NCBI RefSeq assembly: GCF_002979775.1
Contig: NZ_PCPR01000004.1
Location: 62,001 to 126,000, forward strand
Reading direction: 5' to 3'
DNA from: Arthrobacter sp. MYb23
Lineage (GTDB): Bacteria; Actinomycetota; Actinomycetes; Actinomycetales; Micrococcaceae
DNA length: 64,000 bases
Shown piece after piece: positions 1 through 8,667 of the stretch (positions are counted from its first letter, which is position 1; each line of letters opens with the position of its first letter). The notes below the pieces were generated by a model. That model saw only the letters and a list, made by a program, of their open reading frames with translations. It had not been told where the DNA came from and did no database searches. A program made the position numbers and the translations under genes.

Positions 1-1
1 C

Positions 2-790
2 GGAATGGAGGGACTGCTCCAGTTCCCCGTCCCGCAGGGGCTCATCCCGGCCCTGCTCTTGCTGCAGGTTGGACCGTGGCAGTTCAACATCATGGGGCTT
101 TACGTGGTCCTGCTGCTCATCAGCCCGCTAATCCTCGTGGCGCTTTCCCGCGGGTTCACGTGGCTGGTCCTCACCCTCAGCGTTGGCCTCTACATTGCAG
201 GATCAGTCTTCCGCTTCCGTCTGCTGCCCTCGCAGTTCGAGGATTCCTTCCCGCTCCTCGTCTGGCAGCTTCTGTTCGTTGTGGGGATGACCGCCGGGTT
301 CTATCGCCGTCAGATCATTGAGTGGTTCGGCGACCCGCGGCGACGCCTCCTTCTCGGATTGTGTATTTTCCTGGCAGCAGCCTGTGCTGTCTTCTCTTGG
401 AGCGGCCCCTATCTGACCAATCAGCTGGACGTTCGGCTCGCGCTGATCCCTGAGACGACGTTCCGGTTTGTCTACGACACCTTCTTCAGCCGGACTTACC
501 TTGGGCCAGGACGGGTGCTCAACGTCTTCCTCATCACCATCGCCTTGTACGCGTTGTTGAGCGCTTTCTGGAAGCCGCTGTCACGCGCGGTCGGCTGGTT
601 CTTCATCCCCCTGGGCCAAGCTACGCTCTACGTGTTCATCATGCATGTGTTCTTCATTGTGGCCATTGCCAATATCCCTGCTTTGCGGGACGGAAACCTC
701 TGGCTGAACACGGCCGTGTACGTCGTGTTGCTCGCCACGCTGTGGGTGATGGTCAAAACCAAGTTCCTCTTCCGGCTGGTTCCACGCTAA
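2..790 (+). CDS. OpgC-like membrane acyltransferase, C-terminal part
   Basis: Polytopic membrane protein. The visible 262 residues are mostly hydrophobic segments (about eight), with a His residue in the FIMHVFF segment near the C-terminus. The pattern matches the C-terminal two thirds of OpgC-type acyltransferase-3 relatives, which modify glucans or other surface glycans with acyl groups. The reading frame is still open at the left edge, so the ATG at base 5 is probably internal and the gene starts outside the window. Family assignment rests on overall pattern; the substrate is unknown. Confidence 0.6.
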   Translation, partial: GMEGLLQFPVPQGLIPALLLLQVGPWQFNIMGLYVVLLLISPLILVALSRGFTWLVLTLSVGLYIAGSVFRFRLLPSQFEDSFPLLVWQLLFVVGMTAGFYRRQIIEWFGDPRRRLLLGLCIFLAAACAVFSWSGPYLTNQLDVRLALIPETTFRFVYDTFFSRTYLGPGRVLNVFLITIALYALLSAFWKPLSRAVGWFFIPLGQATLYVFIMHVFFIVAIANIPALRDGNLWLNTAVYVVLLATLWVMVKTKFLFRLVPR

Positions 791-874
791 GGAGGCCACT
801 ACCGCCGCATACGGGTGGGCATTTGGCGGTAATGTTGCACCGAATCCCATAACTCTTCTGAGGAAGGCCCCGCC

Positions 875-2230
875 ATGAGCATGCTCGGCACCAAATGGAA
901 GCTCCACGGCAACGGCAAGTCCATCCGCCCCGGCCACGTGGTGGCTCCCGACGAGCGGCTGGCTTGGCCCCTGACCATCGGCATCGGCATGCAGCACGTG
1001 GTTGCCATGTTCGGCGCCACCTTCCTGGTCCCCATCATCACGGGCATGCCGCCGGCAACCACCCTGCTCTTCTCGGGCATCGGCACGCTGCTGTTCCTAG
1101 TGATCACCAGGGGCCGCGTGCCCAGCTACCTGGGTTCCAGCTTCGCGTTCATCGCCCCCATCATGGCGTCCCAGCAGCAGTACGGCGTGAGTGGCGCGTT
1201 GGGCGGCGTGGTGCTTGCCGGCGTCGTACTGGCGCTTATTGGTGCGGTAGTCCAGAAGTTCGGCGCCGAGTGGATCAACCGGCTCATGCCGCCGATCGTT
1301 ACCGGCGCGATTGTGGCGCTGATCGGCCTGAACTTGGCTCCGGCCGCGAAGGCGAACTTCGACCTCGCACCCGTTACCGCGCTGATCACGCTGGTGACGA
1401 TCATCCTGGTTTCTGTTCTTTTCCGCGGAATTCTGGGGCGCTTGAGCATCCTGGTGGGTGTTGTGGTGGGGTACCTTGTGGCGATGATGCGCGGCGAGGT
1501 GTCCTACGAAAAGATGGACGCCGCCGCGTGGATTGGCCTGCCGCTGTTCCAGACGCCCGAATTCCACATCGGCGTAGTGGGGCTGTTCGTGCCCGTGGTG
1601 CTGGTTCTCGTGGCTGAAAACGTAGGGCATGTGAAGTCGGTGGCCGCGATGACCGGCCAGAACCTCGACGGCGTTTCCGGCCGCGCGCTGATGGCCGACG
1701 GCGCCGCGACCGTACTTGCCGGGTTCGGCGGCGGTTCCGGTACCACGACTTATGCGGAGAACATTGGCGTTATGGCCGCTACCAAGGTCTACTCGACGGC
1801 GGCCTACTGGGTGGCCGGTATCTTCGCCATCCTGCTGAGCTTCTCCCCGAAATTCGGCGAACTGATCGCCACCGTCCCCGCCGGTGTCCTGGGCGGCGCT
1901 GCGACCATGCTGTACGGCATGATCGGTGTGCTCGGCGTGAAGATCTGGGTGCAGAACAAGGTCAACTTCTCCAACCCGATCAACCTGACCACCGCTGCTG
2001 TTGCTCTGATTATCGGCATTGCTGACTACACCTGGACCATTGGCGAGCTGAAGTTCACCGGCATCGCCCTTGGTTCCGCGGCCGCCCTGGTGATTTACCA
2101 CGGCATGAAGGGGCTGGCTCGCTGGCGCGGGACCGTCGCTGAGCCGGAAACCGAGACGGCCGGGCTGCCGCCTGCGGTGAAGTCGGCGATGAACGCTGCG
2201 GCTAAGCGGGGCGGGAAGAAGGGGAAGTAG
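875..2230 (+). CDS. NCS2-family uracil/xanthine permease
   Basis: Nucleobase:cation symporter of 451 residues with about 14 membrane segments, imports uracil or a related base across the cytoplasmic membrane. Two family hallmarks are visible: the AENVGHVKSV motif (about residues 247-256) and TYAENIGVMAATK (about 291-303), each carrying a substrate-binding Glu of UraA-type carriers. The C-terminus is a short Lys/Arg-rich cytoplasmic tail. A GAGGAAGG ribosome site precedes the ATG. The gene stands alone between an acyltransferase and a convergent ABC operon. UraA-like is more likely than xanthine-specific, but base specificity cannot be fixed by reading. Confidence 0.9.
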   Translation: MSMLGTKWKLHGNGKSIRPGHVVAPDERLAWPLTIGIGMQHVVAMFGATFLVPIITGMPPATTLLFSGIGTLLFLVITRGRVPSYLGSSFAFIAPIMASQQQYGVSGALGGVVLAGVVLALIGAVVQKFGAEWINRLMPPIVTGAIVALIGLNLAPAAKANFDLAPVTALITLVTIILVSVLFRGILGRLSILVGVVVGYLVAMMRGEVSYEKMDAAAWIGLPLFQTPEFHIGVVGLFVPVVLVLVAENVGHVKSVAAMTGQNLDGVSGRALMADGAATVLAGFGGGSGTTTYAENIGVMAATKVYSTAAYWVAGIFAILLSFSPKFGELIATVPAGVLGGAATMLYGMIGVLGVKIWVQNKVNFSNPINLTTAAVALIIGIADYTWTIGELKFTGIALGSAAALVIYHGMKGLARWRGTVAEPETETAGLPPAVKSAMNAAAKRGGKKGK

Positions 2231-2285
2231 GGGCAATCCGGACAGTCCACGTCCCCGGATTCCGGACACGCGTCCCCCGGCAAAC

Positions 2286-3110
2286 TCACACCCCCACCTC
2301 CTCCAGGAATGCCGCCCGCCGCTGCAGCACGTCTTTCGGATCCCACCCCGGACCGGGCATCGAGGAGATCAGCAGCTTCGAGTAACTGTGCTCCGGCGCA
2401 TTCAGCACTCGTCCCGTAGGCCCCTGCTCCATGATGGACCCCCGATACATGACCAGCACGTCGTCGGTGACCTCGGAAACCACGGCGAGGTCGTGGCTCA
2501 CGAACAACAGTGCAATGCCCGAAGAAGCCCGGATCTCGTTCAACAGTGCCAGGATCTGCGCCTGGACCGAGACATCCAAAGCTGACACAGCCTCGTCCAG
2601 CACCATCACCGACGGCTCGATCGCCAGGCACCGGGCGATCGCCACCCGCTGCCGCTGACCACCGCTGAGTTGATGCGGCTTGGAATCACCGTGCTTGGCC
2701 AACAAACCCACCTGATCAAGCAGCTCAGCCACCCGGGCAGCCCCGGAAGTAAGCCCGTGCAACTTCATCGCCTGGTCCAAACACTGCGCCACAGTGAGGC
2801 GACGATCCAGTGAGCCGTATGGATCCTGGAACACCATCTGGATTTCCTTGGCACGCCGCAGGCGGGCTGCACGTCCCCGTTCCCGCGTCCCGAGCTGCCG
2901 TCCCCGCACGTGGATACTGCCGGCGTCGGGCGCTTCAAGGCCCACCAACATACGGGCGATAGTGCTCTTACCCGAACCCGACTCCCCCACCAACCCCATG
3001 GAGCCGCCCGGCGGGATGACGAAGCTGACGTTGTTGCACGCAACCACGTTGCCCGCACCCACGCGGAATGCCTTCTGCAGACCCGCGACCTCCAGAACGT
3101 GACCGGTCAT
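2286..3110 (-). CDS. Peptide-type ABC transporter ATP-binding protein (OppF/DppF-like)
   Basis: Cytoplasmic ATPase of an Opp/Dpp-type importer, 274 residues. Walker A GESGSGKST at 42-50, Q-loop VFQDP about 93-97, signature LSGGQRQR at 148-155, Walker B VMVLDEA at 168-174, followed by the D-loop SALD and switch His in FVSHD. It is the last gene of the minus-strand operon and overlaps the upstream ATPase gene by 4 bases (ATGA), indicating translational coupling. Substrate is set by the binding protein at 5736-7388. Confidence 0.92.
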   Translation of the reverse strand: MTGHVLEVAGLQKAFRVGAGNVVACNNVSFVIPPGGSMGLVGESGSGKSTIARMLVGLEAPDAGSIHVRGRQLGTRERGRAARLRRAKEIQMVFQDPYGSLDRRLTVAQCLDQAMKLHGLTSGAARVAELLDQVGLLAKHGDSKPHQLSGGQRQRVAIARCLAIEPSVMVLDEAVSALDVSVQAQILALLNEIRASSGIALLFVSHDLAVVSEVTDDVLVMYRGSIMEQGPTGRVLNAPEHSYSKLLISSMPGPGWDPKDVLQRRAAFLEEVGV

Positions 3111-3916
3111 GATGCCCTGCTTTCTGAAGTGGGAAGATGGCCGATGGCCGGGACGGCTGCCAACAACTGCCGGGTGTATTCGTGTTGCGCGCCGTGGAAG
3201 AGGTCCCTGCCGCGCAGTTCTTCCACAATCCGCCCCCGGTACATCACGTACACGCGGTCGCAGTAGGCGGCGGCCAGATGGAGATCGTGGGTGATGAGCA
3301 GGACTCCCAAGCCGCGCCGCGACTGAAGGTCACGCAGAATTGCCAGGACTTCAGCCTGCGTGGTCACGTCCAGGGCGCTCGTGGCTTCGTCCGCCAGCAG
3401 CAGTTTCGGCTGACCGGTGAGCGCGGCAGCTATAACAACGCGCTGGAGCATGCCACCGGAAAGCTCGTGCGGATATTGACGCATCCGCTCTTCCGGCTGA
3501 CGGATTCCCACAGCCTCAAGAAGCTCCAGCCCAGCGGCCGCAGCCTCGGAGCGACTCACGCCCAGCACATGAACCAGCCGCTCCGTCAGAGAGTCACCAA
3601 TCCTTCTGACCGGATTGAGCGCAGCGCGGGGATCCTGATGGATCATGGCAACTTCCGAGGATCGAACCCTGTGAAGATCAGCGCGGGACGCAGCAAGAAC
3701 CTCTGTCTCGCCCACCGTGATGGAGCCTTCGACGGCGGCCGTTTCGGGATACAGCCTCAGCACGGCTCGCGCTGTGGTGGACTTTCCCGAACCGGACTCG
3801 CCTACCAGTCCCACCACTTCCCCGGCGTCAACGGTGAGACTCACGTCATCAAGGATCGGGTTCACCAGGCCGTTCGCGGTGATCGTCAGGCTGAGATTTT
3901 CTATGTCGAGCAGCAT
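3107..3916 (-). CDS. Peptide-type ABC transporter ATP-binding protein (OppD/DppD-like)
   Basis: The second ATPase of the importer, 269 residues. Walker A GESGSGKST at 39-47, signature LSGGMLQR at 152-159 (the M in LSGGM is typical of the OppD/DppD subunit), Walker B LLLADEA, and switch His in LITHD. The start is set at the ATG at 3916: GAGAGGTAGGAAA lies just upstream and this leaves a 4-base gap to the permease stop; an ATG 15 bases further up lacks such a site and would overlap the permease. Together with the 2286-3110 gene it would form the heterodimeric ATPase. Confidence 0.92.
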   Translation of the reverse strand: MLLDIENLSLTITANGLVNPILDDVSLTVDAGEVVGLVGESGSGKSTTARAVLRLYPETAAVEGSITVGETEVLAASRADLHRVRSSEVAMIHQDPRAALNPVRRIGDSLTERLVHVLGVSRSEAAAAGLELLEAVGIRQPEERMRQYPHELSGGMLQRVVIAAALTGQPKLLLADEATSALDVTTQAEVLAILRDLQSRRGLGVLLITHDLHLAAAYCDRVYVMYRGRIVEELRGRDLFHGAQHEYTRQLLAAVPAIGHLPTSESRAS

Positions 3917-3920
3917 TTTC

Positions 3921-4784
3921 CTACCTCTCAAACCGTGAGTTCAGGCGGTCGGACAACCTCACGCCCACAACGTTGACGGCCACCACAACGGCAGCGATGG
4001 CTGCGCCGGGAACCAGCGTCGGCCAGATGTGGCCTTGAATGATGCCGGACTGGCCTTCCTGGACCATGAGCCCCCATTCAGAGCTGGGCGGTTGGGCGCC
4101 GAAGCCCAGGAAGCTGAGCGTTGCCAGGCTCATGAGCCCTTCACCGAAGAGCACTACCAGGTAGCCCAGGAGCGGCGGAGTCAGGTTGGGGATGATGTAC
4201 CGGACGCAGAGGAAGAAGCCGCCCACACCCTGCACCCGATACGCGTCCACATACGGCCGGGCCATCTCTGCGAGCGCCAGGGATCGGGTGAACTTGGCAA
4301 TGACGGGGGCGTAGGCCAATGCGAGGGCGACGATGGCCGTCGCCGGTCCTTTGCCGAACACGGCGATCACCAGCACTACGAACAGGAGGCCGGGGAAAGC
4401 GAACATCACGTCGGTGATGCGAGCCAGCACCACGTCTATCCAGCCGCCGTTCCATGCGGCAACGGTTCCGATGGTCACACCAAAAACCGTAGCCAACGCC
4501 AGCAGGGCCAGCGGTCCGAGGAGTGATTCGCGGGCGCCGTGGATGAGCCGGGAGAACAAGTCCTGGCCCACTTGGTCGGTGCCGAGCAAGTGGGCGCCGC
4601 CCGGCGCCTGCCAGATTGCGGTGAAGTCCACCGCGTTGGCGGCATAGGGAGCCACCCACGGCGCCAGCAGTGCCGCGGCCACCACAACAATGAGGAAGCC
4701 AAGGCTCACCAGATACGCAACGTCGCGCTTCTTCCTGCCGATAACCGGGGTGGACGCCAACGTGGACGTCGAGAGGGAGCTCAT
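3921..4784 (-). CDS. Peptide-type ABC transporter permease (OppC/DppC-like)
   Basis: Inner-membrane permease, 287 residues. It has an N-terminal membrane anchor at about 25-47, the family motif LLGTDQVGQDLFSRLIHGAR at 66-85, and a BPD-transport core with the EAA-type loop followed by the SFLGFGAQPPSSEWG signature typical of DppC subunits. The start overlaps the preceding permease gene by 4 bases (ATGA). It pairs with the DppB-like subunit to form the membrane channel of the importer. Confidence 0.92.
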   Translation of the reverse strand: MSSLSTSTLASTPVIGRKKRDVAYLVSLGFLIVVVAAALLAPWVAPYAANAVDFTAIWQAPGGAHLLGTDQVGQDLFSRLIHGARESLLGPLALLALATVFGVTIGTVAAWNGGWIDVVLARITDVMFAFPGLLFVVLVIAVFGKGPATAIVALALAYAPVIAKFTRSLALAEMARPYVDAYRVQGVGGFFLCVRYIIPNLTPPLLGYLVVLFGEGLMSLATLSFLGFGAQPPSSEWGLMVQEGQSGIIQGHIWPTLVPGAAIAAVVVAVNVVGVRLSDRLNSRFER

Positions 4785-5731
4785 GATTTCTTGTCCTTTG
4801 CCTTGATGCGCGGATCAAGCAGCGGGTGTACCAGGTCCACCAGCGTGGTCACCACCATGTACGTGATCACCATGTAGAGGAGCACGGCCTGCACCACAGG
4901 GAAGTCGTGGGTGTTGATGGCGTCCACCAGCAGCTTGCCTACGCCGCTGATGCCAAAGACGCTTTCGACGACGACGGTTCCGGCCAGCATGCTGGCCACC
5001 ACAAGCGCCACCATGGTGAGGATGGGTCCCCAGGCGTTGCGCAGGACGTGCCGTCGGATCAGTTTGGCCGGAGCCAACCCGAAACTCCGGGCCGCTTCCA
5101 CGTGGTCCATGGATAGCTGCTCCACCATGGATTGCCGGGTCACCCGGCTGACGATGGCGACGGCGCCGACGGCCAGTGCCACTGCGGGCAGCGCAAGGTG
5201 GTGCAGCCGGTCCAGGAAGCCTTCGCCAGCACCGGAAACGGGGAACCATCCCAGTTGCACGGAGAAGATGGACACCAACAGAAGCCCGATCACGAATGAA
5301 GGAACGGAGGCCGCGAGCGTGGTGGCTGCCGTGATGGTGGAGTCAGTCTTCTTGCCTTGGCGCAGCGCGGACAGGATGCCCAGTCCGACGCCGGCCACGA
5401 TGAACAGCACGGAGGCGATGGCTACCAAGCCCAAGGTTGCTGGAAGTCGTGTGGCCATCAGCTCGGCTACCGGTTGGTGATACTGGAAGGACGTGCCGAG
5501 GTTGCCGACGAAGGCTTGGGATGCCCACAGCCAGTACTGAACTACCAGCGGCTGATCCAGGTTGTATTGTGCCTTTACTTCAGCGACCCGTTCGGGGGTG
5601 ATGTTCTCCGGGTTGCCGATCAGGAAGGTGACCGGATCCCCCGGCGCCGCATACATTGCGGCGAAGATGACGAACGAGCTCACCACCAAGGTCAGGATCA
5701 TTCCCGCGATGCGGGTTGCTGCACGAATCAT
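4781..5731 (-). CDS. Peptide-type ABC transporter permease (OppB/DppB-like)
   Basis: Inner-membrane permease, 316 residues from the ATG at 5731 (MIRAATRIAG). It shows the DppB hallmarks: an N-terminal hydrophobic helix, the periplasmic segment APGDPVTFLIGNPENITPE, and a C-terminal GTVVVESVFGISGVGKL block. The frame is open further upstream, but that extension is Arg/Ser-rich, lies inside the binding-protein gene and is not credible. The start follows the binding-protein stop by only 4 bases. Confidence 0.92.
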   Translation of the reverse strand: MIRAATRIAGMILTLVVSSFVIFAAMYAAPGDPVTFLIGNPENITPERVAEVKAQYNLDQPLVVQYWLWASQAFVGNLGTSFQYHQPVAELMATRLPATLGLVAIASVLFIVAGVGLGILSALRQGKKTDSTITAATTLAASVPSFVIGLLLVSIFSVQLGWFPVSGAGEGFLDRLHHLALPAVALAVGAVAIVSRVTRQSMVEQLSMDHVEAARSFGLAPAKLIRRHVLRNAWGPILTMVALVVASMLAGTVVVESVFGISGVGKLLVDAINTHDFPVVQAVLLYMVITYMVVTTLVDLVHPLLDPRIKAKDKKS

Positions 5732-5735
5732 GGCA

Positions 5736-7388
5736 TTACTTCTTGCTGCTGCCGACGTCCGCGGCCCACGGGTAGTAAAGGAACGACGCCGACGACGGTG
5801 CCCCGCTGATGTCCTTCGACATTGCGATGGTTGCGGGTGTGTGAGCCACAGGAATCCAGACGACGGCGTCCGTCCACTGCTTCTCCAGATCGATGGCAAG
5901 CTTTGCCCGGGCCGCGTCATCCGTGGTGGCTTGGGCTTCCTTGACCTTGTTGTCGTAACTCTCGCTGGCGAATTTCACGAAGTTCACCTTCGCTGTGGAG
6001 GCACCATTCTTGTAGAAGCCAACGGGGTCGTTCTTGGAGATGTAGTACTCGTCCGAGAAGAGATCCGCCTGGGCTCGCAGGGAGGCATCCGAGTAGAAGT
6101 CGCCGTACTGTTGGCGCGGTATCGTGACGATTTCAGCCTTGAGGCCGATCTTCTGTGCCGCTTCAACCAGTGCGCTGGAGATGACGTTGCGGATGGAGTC
6201 GCCACTGTTGGCCACCACGATCGGTTCCGCAGGCGCGCCCGCTTCCTGCACCAGCTTTTTGGCCTTGTCCAGGTCCTCATTGGACGGTTGGGCCGGTGCA
6301 CCTGCCAAGGCTTCGTAAGCCGCGCTGAAGGTTGGCTCTTCGTAACCCCAAGAACCCGGACCAACAGGTGCCTTCCAAGGTTTGGCCAGTCCGCCGAACG
6401 CGGCCTGGGCCACGCCTTGCCGGTTCAATGCCAGCGACAATGCCTGACGGATCCGTTCATCCTTCAAGGCGCCCCGCTCAGTAGCAATGAGCGACCAGAC
6501 GTTGGTGGACGGGCCCTGGGCGATCTGGACTTTGTCGCTCTTCTGCAGCGGTCCCGCCGTCGCTGGACTGTCCAGGTACGCACCTTGGGCTTCGCCGCTG
6601 GTCAGGGCGTTCACGATCGCGTTGTCATCAGCCCAACGGAACGTGATGGTGTCCGCCATTGCGGCGTTGTCGGCGTCCCAGTAGTCAGCGGCCTTGGTGA
6701 GCGTGATGCTGGAACCGGCTGACCACTTGTCCAGTTTGAGAGGACCCGAGCAAGCGTCAGGGGCCGACGGCGACCCATAGTTCGCGCCCTGCGCCTCCAC
6801 AACCTTCCGGTTCAGCACGATGCCGCCGTTGCCGGCCATGGCTTGGAGGAAGATGGCGTCCCGCTGCTTCATGGTGACGGTGATTTGGTTGTCACCAGTC
6901 TTTGCCATGTCGGTGACGTTGGCATATTCATCGGACTCATCGGCACCCTTGGCGGCGTGCCGTTGCATGCTCCAGAGCACGTCGTCAGCCGTCATGGGAC
7001 TGCCGTCGTGGAACTTCACGTCCTTCCGGAGGGTGAAGACCACCGTGGTGTCCGAGGTCCATTCGGCTTTCTCGGCCAAATGGGGCGTAGTAGTGAGATC
7101 CGGCTGGAGCTGCATCAGCCGTTCGCAGACGTTGGACATGATGGTGTTTTCAGCTGTTGCGCTGTCGACATCCAAGTCAAAGGTTGCTGGCTCCTGAGTG
7201 ATCATCCACGTGAAGGAGCCGATCTTGCCGGCGGCTTCCGAGGTGGTTGGACCGAAGGAAACGTCCGTGGGGGTGCTCTGGGCTTGCGGACCTGCTGCGT
7301 TGCAGGCGCTGAGCGCCAGAGTGAAAGCGGCTGCACCGGCGATCACGCCGGTTCGGGCAAACGGCTTGAATCTATCGTTGCGTTTCAC
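5736..7388 (-). CDS. Extracellular substrate-binding lipoprotein of peptide-type ABC importer (SBP family 5)
   Basis: Captures the transported solute outside the cell and delivers it to the permeases. It has 550 residues from a GTG start at 7388: a basic N-terminus, a hydrophobic stretch and a lipobox LSAC with Cys29 as the lipidation site. The body carries the SBP-5 features VFTLRKDVKFHDGSPMTADD and ALNRQGV. The GTG overlaps the stop of the C45 gene in a 4-base GTGA, so the two are translationally coupled. Family members bind peptides, but also opines, sugars and glutathione; the ligand is not determinable here. Confidence 0.9.
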   Translation of the reverse strand: MKRNDRFKPFARTGVIAGAAAFTLALSACNAAGPQAQSTPTDVSFGPTTSEAAGKIGSFTWMITQEPATFDLDVDSATAENTIMSNVCERLMQLQPDLTTTPHLAEKAEWTSDTTVVFTLRKDVKFHDGSPMTADDVLWSMQRHAAKGADESDEYANVTDMAKTGDNQITVTMKQRDAIFLQAMAGNGGIVLNRKVVEAQGANYGSPSAPDACSGPLKLDKWSAGSSITLTKAADYWDADNAAMADTITFRWADDNAIVNALTSGEAQGAYLDSPATAGPLQKSDKVQIAQGPSTNVWSLIATERGALKDERIRQALSLALNRQGVAQAAFGGLAKPWKAPVGPGSWGYEEPTFSAAYEALAGAPAQPSNEDLDKAKKLVQEAGAPAEPIVVANSGDSIRNVISSALVEAAQKIGLKAEIVTIPRQQYGDFYSDASLRAQADLFSDEYYISKNDPVGFYKNGASTAKVNFVKFASESYDNKVKEAQATTDDAARAKLAIDLEKQWTDAVVWIPVAHTPATIAMSKDISGAPSSASFLYYPWAADVGSSKK

Positions 7389-8572
7389 AGTGATACCTCT
7401 GCAATGGTGCGGTTGAAGGAGTCGTGGGCGGAACCAGGCCCGTCGTAGAGGTTCCAGGGCATTTGTTCGTAGTTGTGGTCGCACGGTGTTCCGTCGGTGA
7501 CCAGGTAGTCGCCGGTGGTGAGGTCCACGCAACTGGAGAGCAACGTGGACCACTGGCGTACTCGGGGGCGTCGTTCATCCGGGTGCGTGCACACAGATTC
7601 GGGGTAACCCAGGTGATCTGACATGGCTGACTTGATGAGCTCTCTGGCTTGCCCGGTGCTTGTGGCGGCACTGACCCGCTCCAGCCCGCGCCTCGCTTGG
7701 GGAACCCTGAAGAGGGAATCCACGGAGACCGGCCGATAGGTGGCTGCCAGTTGTACCGGCATGAAGGCTTCATAGTGATTTCCGTGGACCATCACTCCGG
7801 ATTTGTCCGGGTACATCCAGCCGTTGCTTCCCGGCGTGGTTTCCACGTCAATGGAGAATCCGGAACGGTGGGACAACACTGCGTTGCTGGCGATGTGCGG
7901 TTTCTGGCGGAAGAGCGTATTCAGCGCATCCGGCAGTTCGGCCTGATCCAGGACCATGCGCCGGATGAAGGTCTGTGGCATGCCGAGTTCGTCGTTGAAC
8001 CTGCCTCCCAGTCCGTTGGCATTGAGGGCAATGCCCGCGGAGTTTGCCCCGTGGCGACCGATCTGGCCAGCCTCAACCTGCATGATCAGCGTGGGCTTGG
8101 GGTCCTGGACCACGCGCAGGATCATCACAGTTTCCTGGGCGCCGAAACGCCAGTCCCAATTCTGGCCAACGTACATATGGCCGTCGCCGGAGGCTCCGTC
8201 CGTCAAAACGAACGAGGTGCATCCGTCCACGTCGTCACGTTCTTCAGGTTCGGGGGCTTTCGCGAAACCGGCGTCGTAAATGATCTCGCCGCGGAGATTC
8301 AGCACCATGATGTCCAGGACGTCCCGGCCGCTGCCTTCAGCGATGCCGCGCATTTCCGTAACCAGATCAGGGGCCGTTTCGGTGCACAGCCCCATCCAGC
8401 GTTCGGCCCGGCCGCGCAGTTGATCCCACGTGAGTCCCGTCTGCTGCTGGAATGCCTCGGTGTAGAAATCAATGGCTTTGGTGATCAGGTCTGCGGCAGC
8501 ACTGCCGTACTGACGCCCGCGTTCCAGCGGAGGTCCGGAGATCTCCACAATCCTTAAGGATGTGTTGCTCAT
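7385..8572 (-). CDS. C45-family (isopenicillin N acyltransferase-like) autoproteolytic hydrolase
   Basis: An Ntn-hydrolase of the acyl-coenzyme A:6-aminopenicillanic acid acyltransferase / peptidase C45 family, 395 residues. These enzymes self-cleave before a Cys nucleophile and then hydrolyse or exchange amide bonds. The expected cleavage site is DG-Cys118-TSF, followed by the conserved NWDWR segment and a GANSAGIALNANGLGG block. The start at 8572 (MSNTSL) follows an AAAGG site; an ATG six codons upstream is less well placed. No signal peptide is seen, so action is probably cytoplasmic on imported substrate. It is the first gene of the operon with a complete peptide-type importer. Confidence 0.85.
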   Translation of the reverse strand: MSNTSLRIVEISGPPLERGRQYGSAAADLITKAIDFYTEAFQQQTGLTWDQLRGRAERWMGLCTETAPDLVTEMRGIAEGSGRDVLDIMVLNLRGEIIYDAGFAKAPEPEERDDVDGCTSFVLTDGASGDGHMYVGQNWDWRFGAQETVMILRVVQDPKPTLIMQVEAGQIGRHGANSAGIALNANGLGGRFNDELGMPQTFIRRMVLDQAELPDALNTLFRQKPHIASNAVLSHRSGFSIDVETTPGSNGWMYPDKSGVMVHGNHYEAFMPVQLAATYRPVSVDSLFRVPQARRGLERVSAATSTGQARELIKSAMSDHLGYPESVCTHPDERRPRVRQWSTLLSSCVDLTTGDYLVTDGTPCDHNYEQMPWNLYDGPGSAHDSFNRTIAEVSL

Positions 8573-8667
8573 ATCCGTGGGGCCTTTCATTCGGTTGGGT
8601 CTCACTGTGATCCGCTGTTGGAAGGGGTATCTTTGGAACAACCGTTACAAGTGAGGGCTTCTTTAGA

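Noticed and set aside
800..831. Inverted repeat TACCGCC/GGCGGTA upstream of the uracil permease
   Set aside because: Only 7-base arms with an 18-base loop; too weak to claim a regulatory RNA or operator.
1097..2269. Long open frame on the minus strand opposite the uracil permease
   Set aside because: Antisense shadow of a gene with clear family motifs; Arg/His/Gly-rich, no recognisable protein character.
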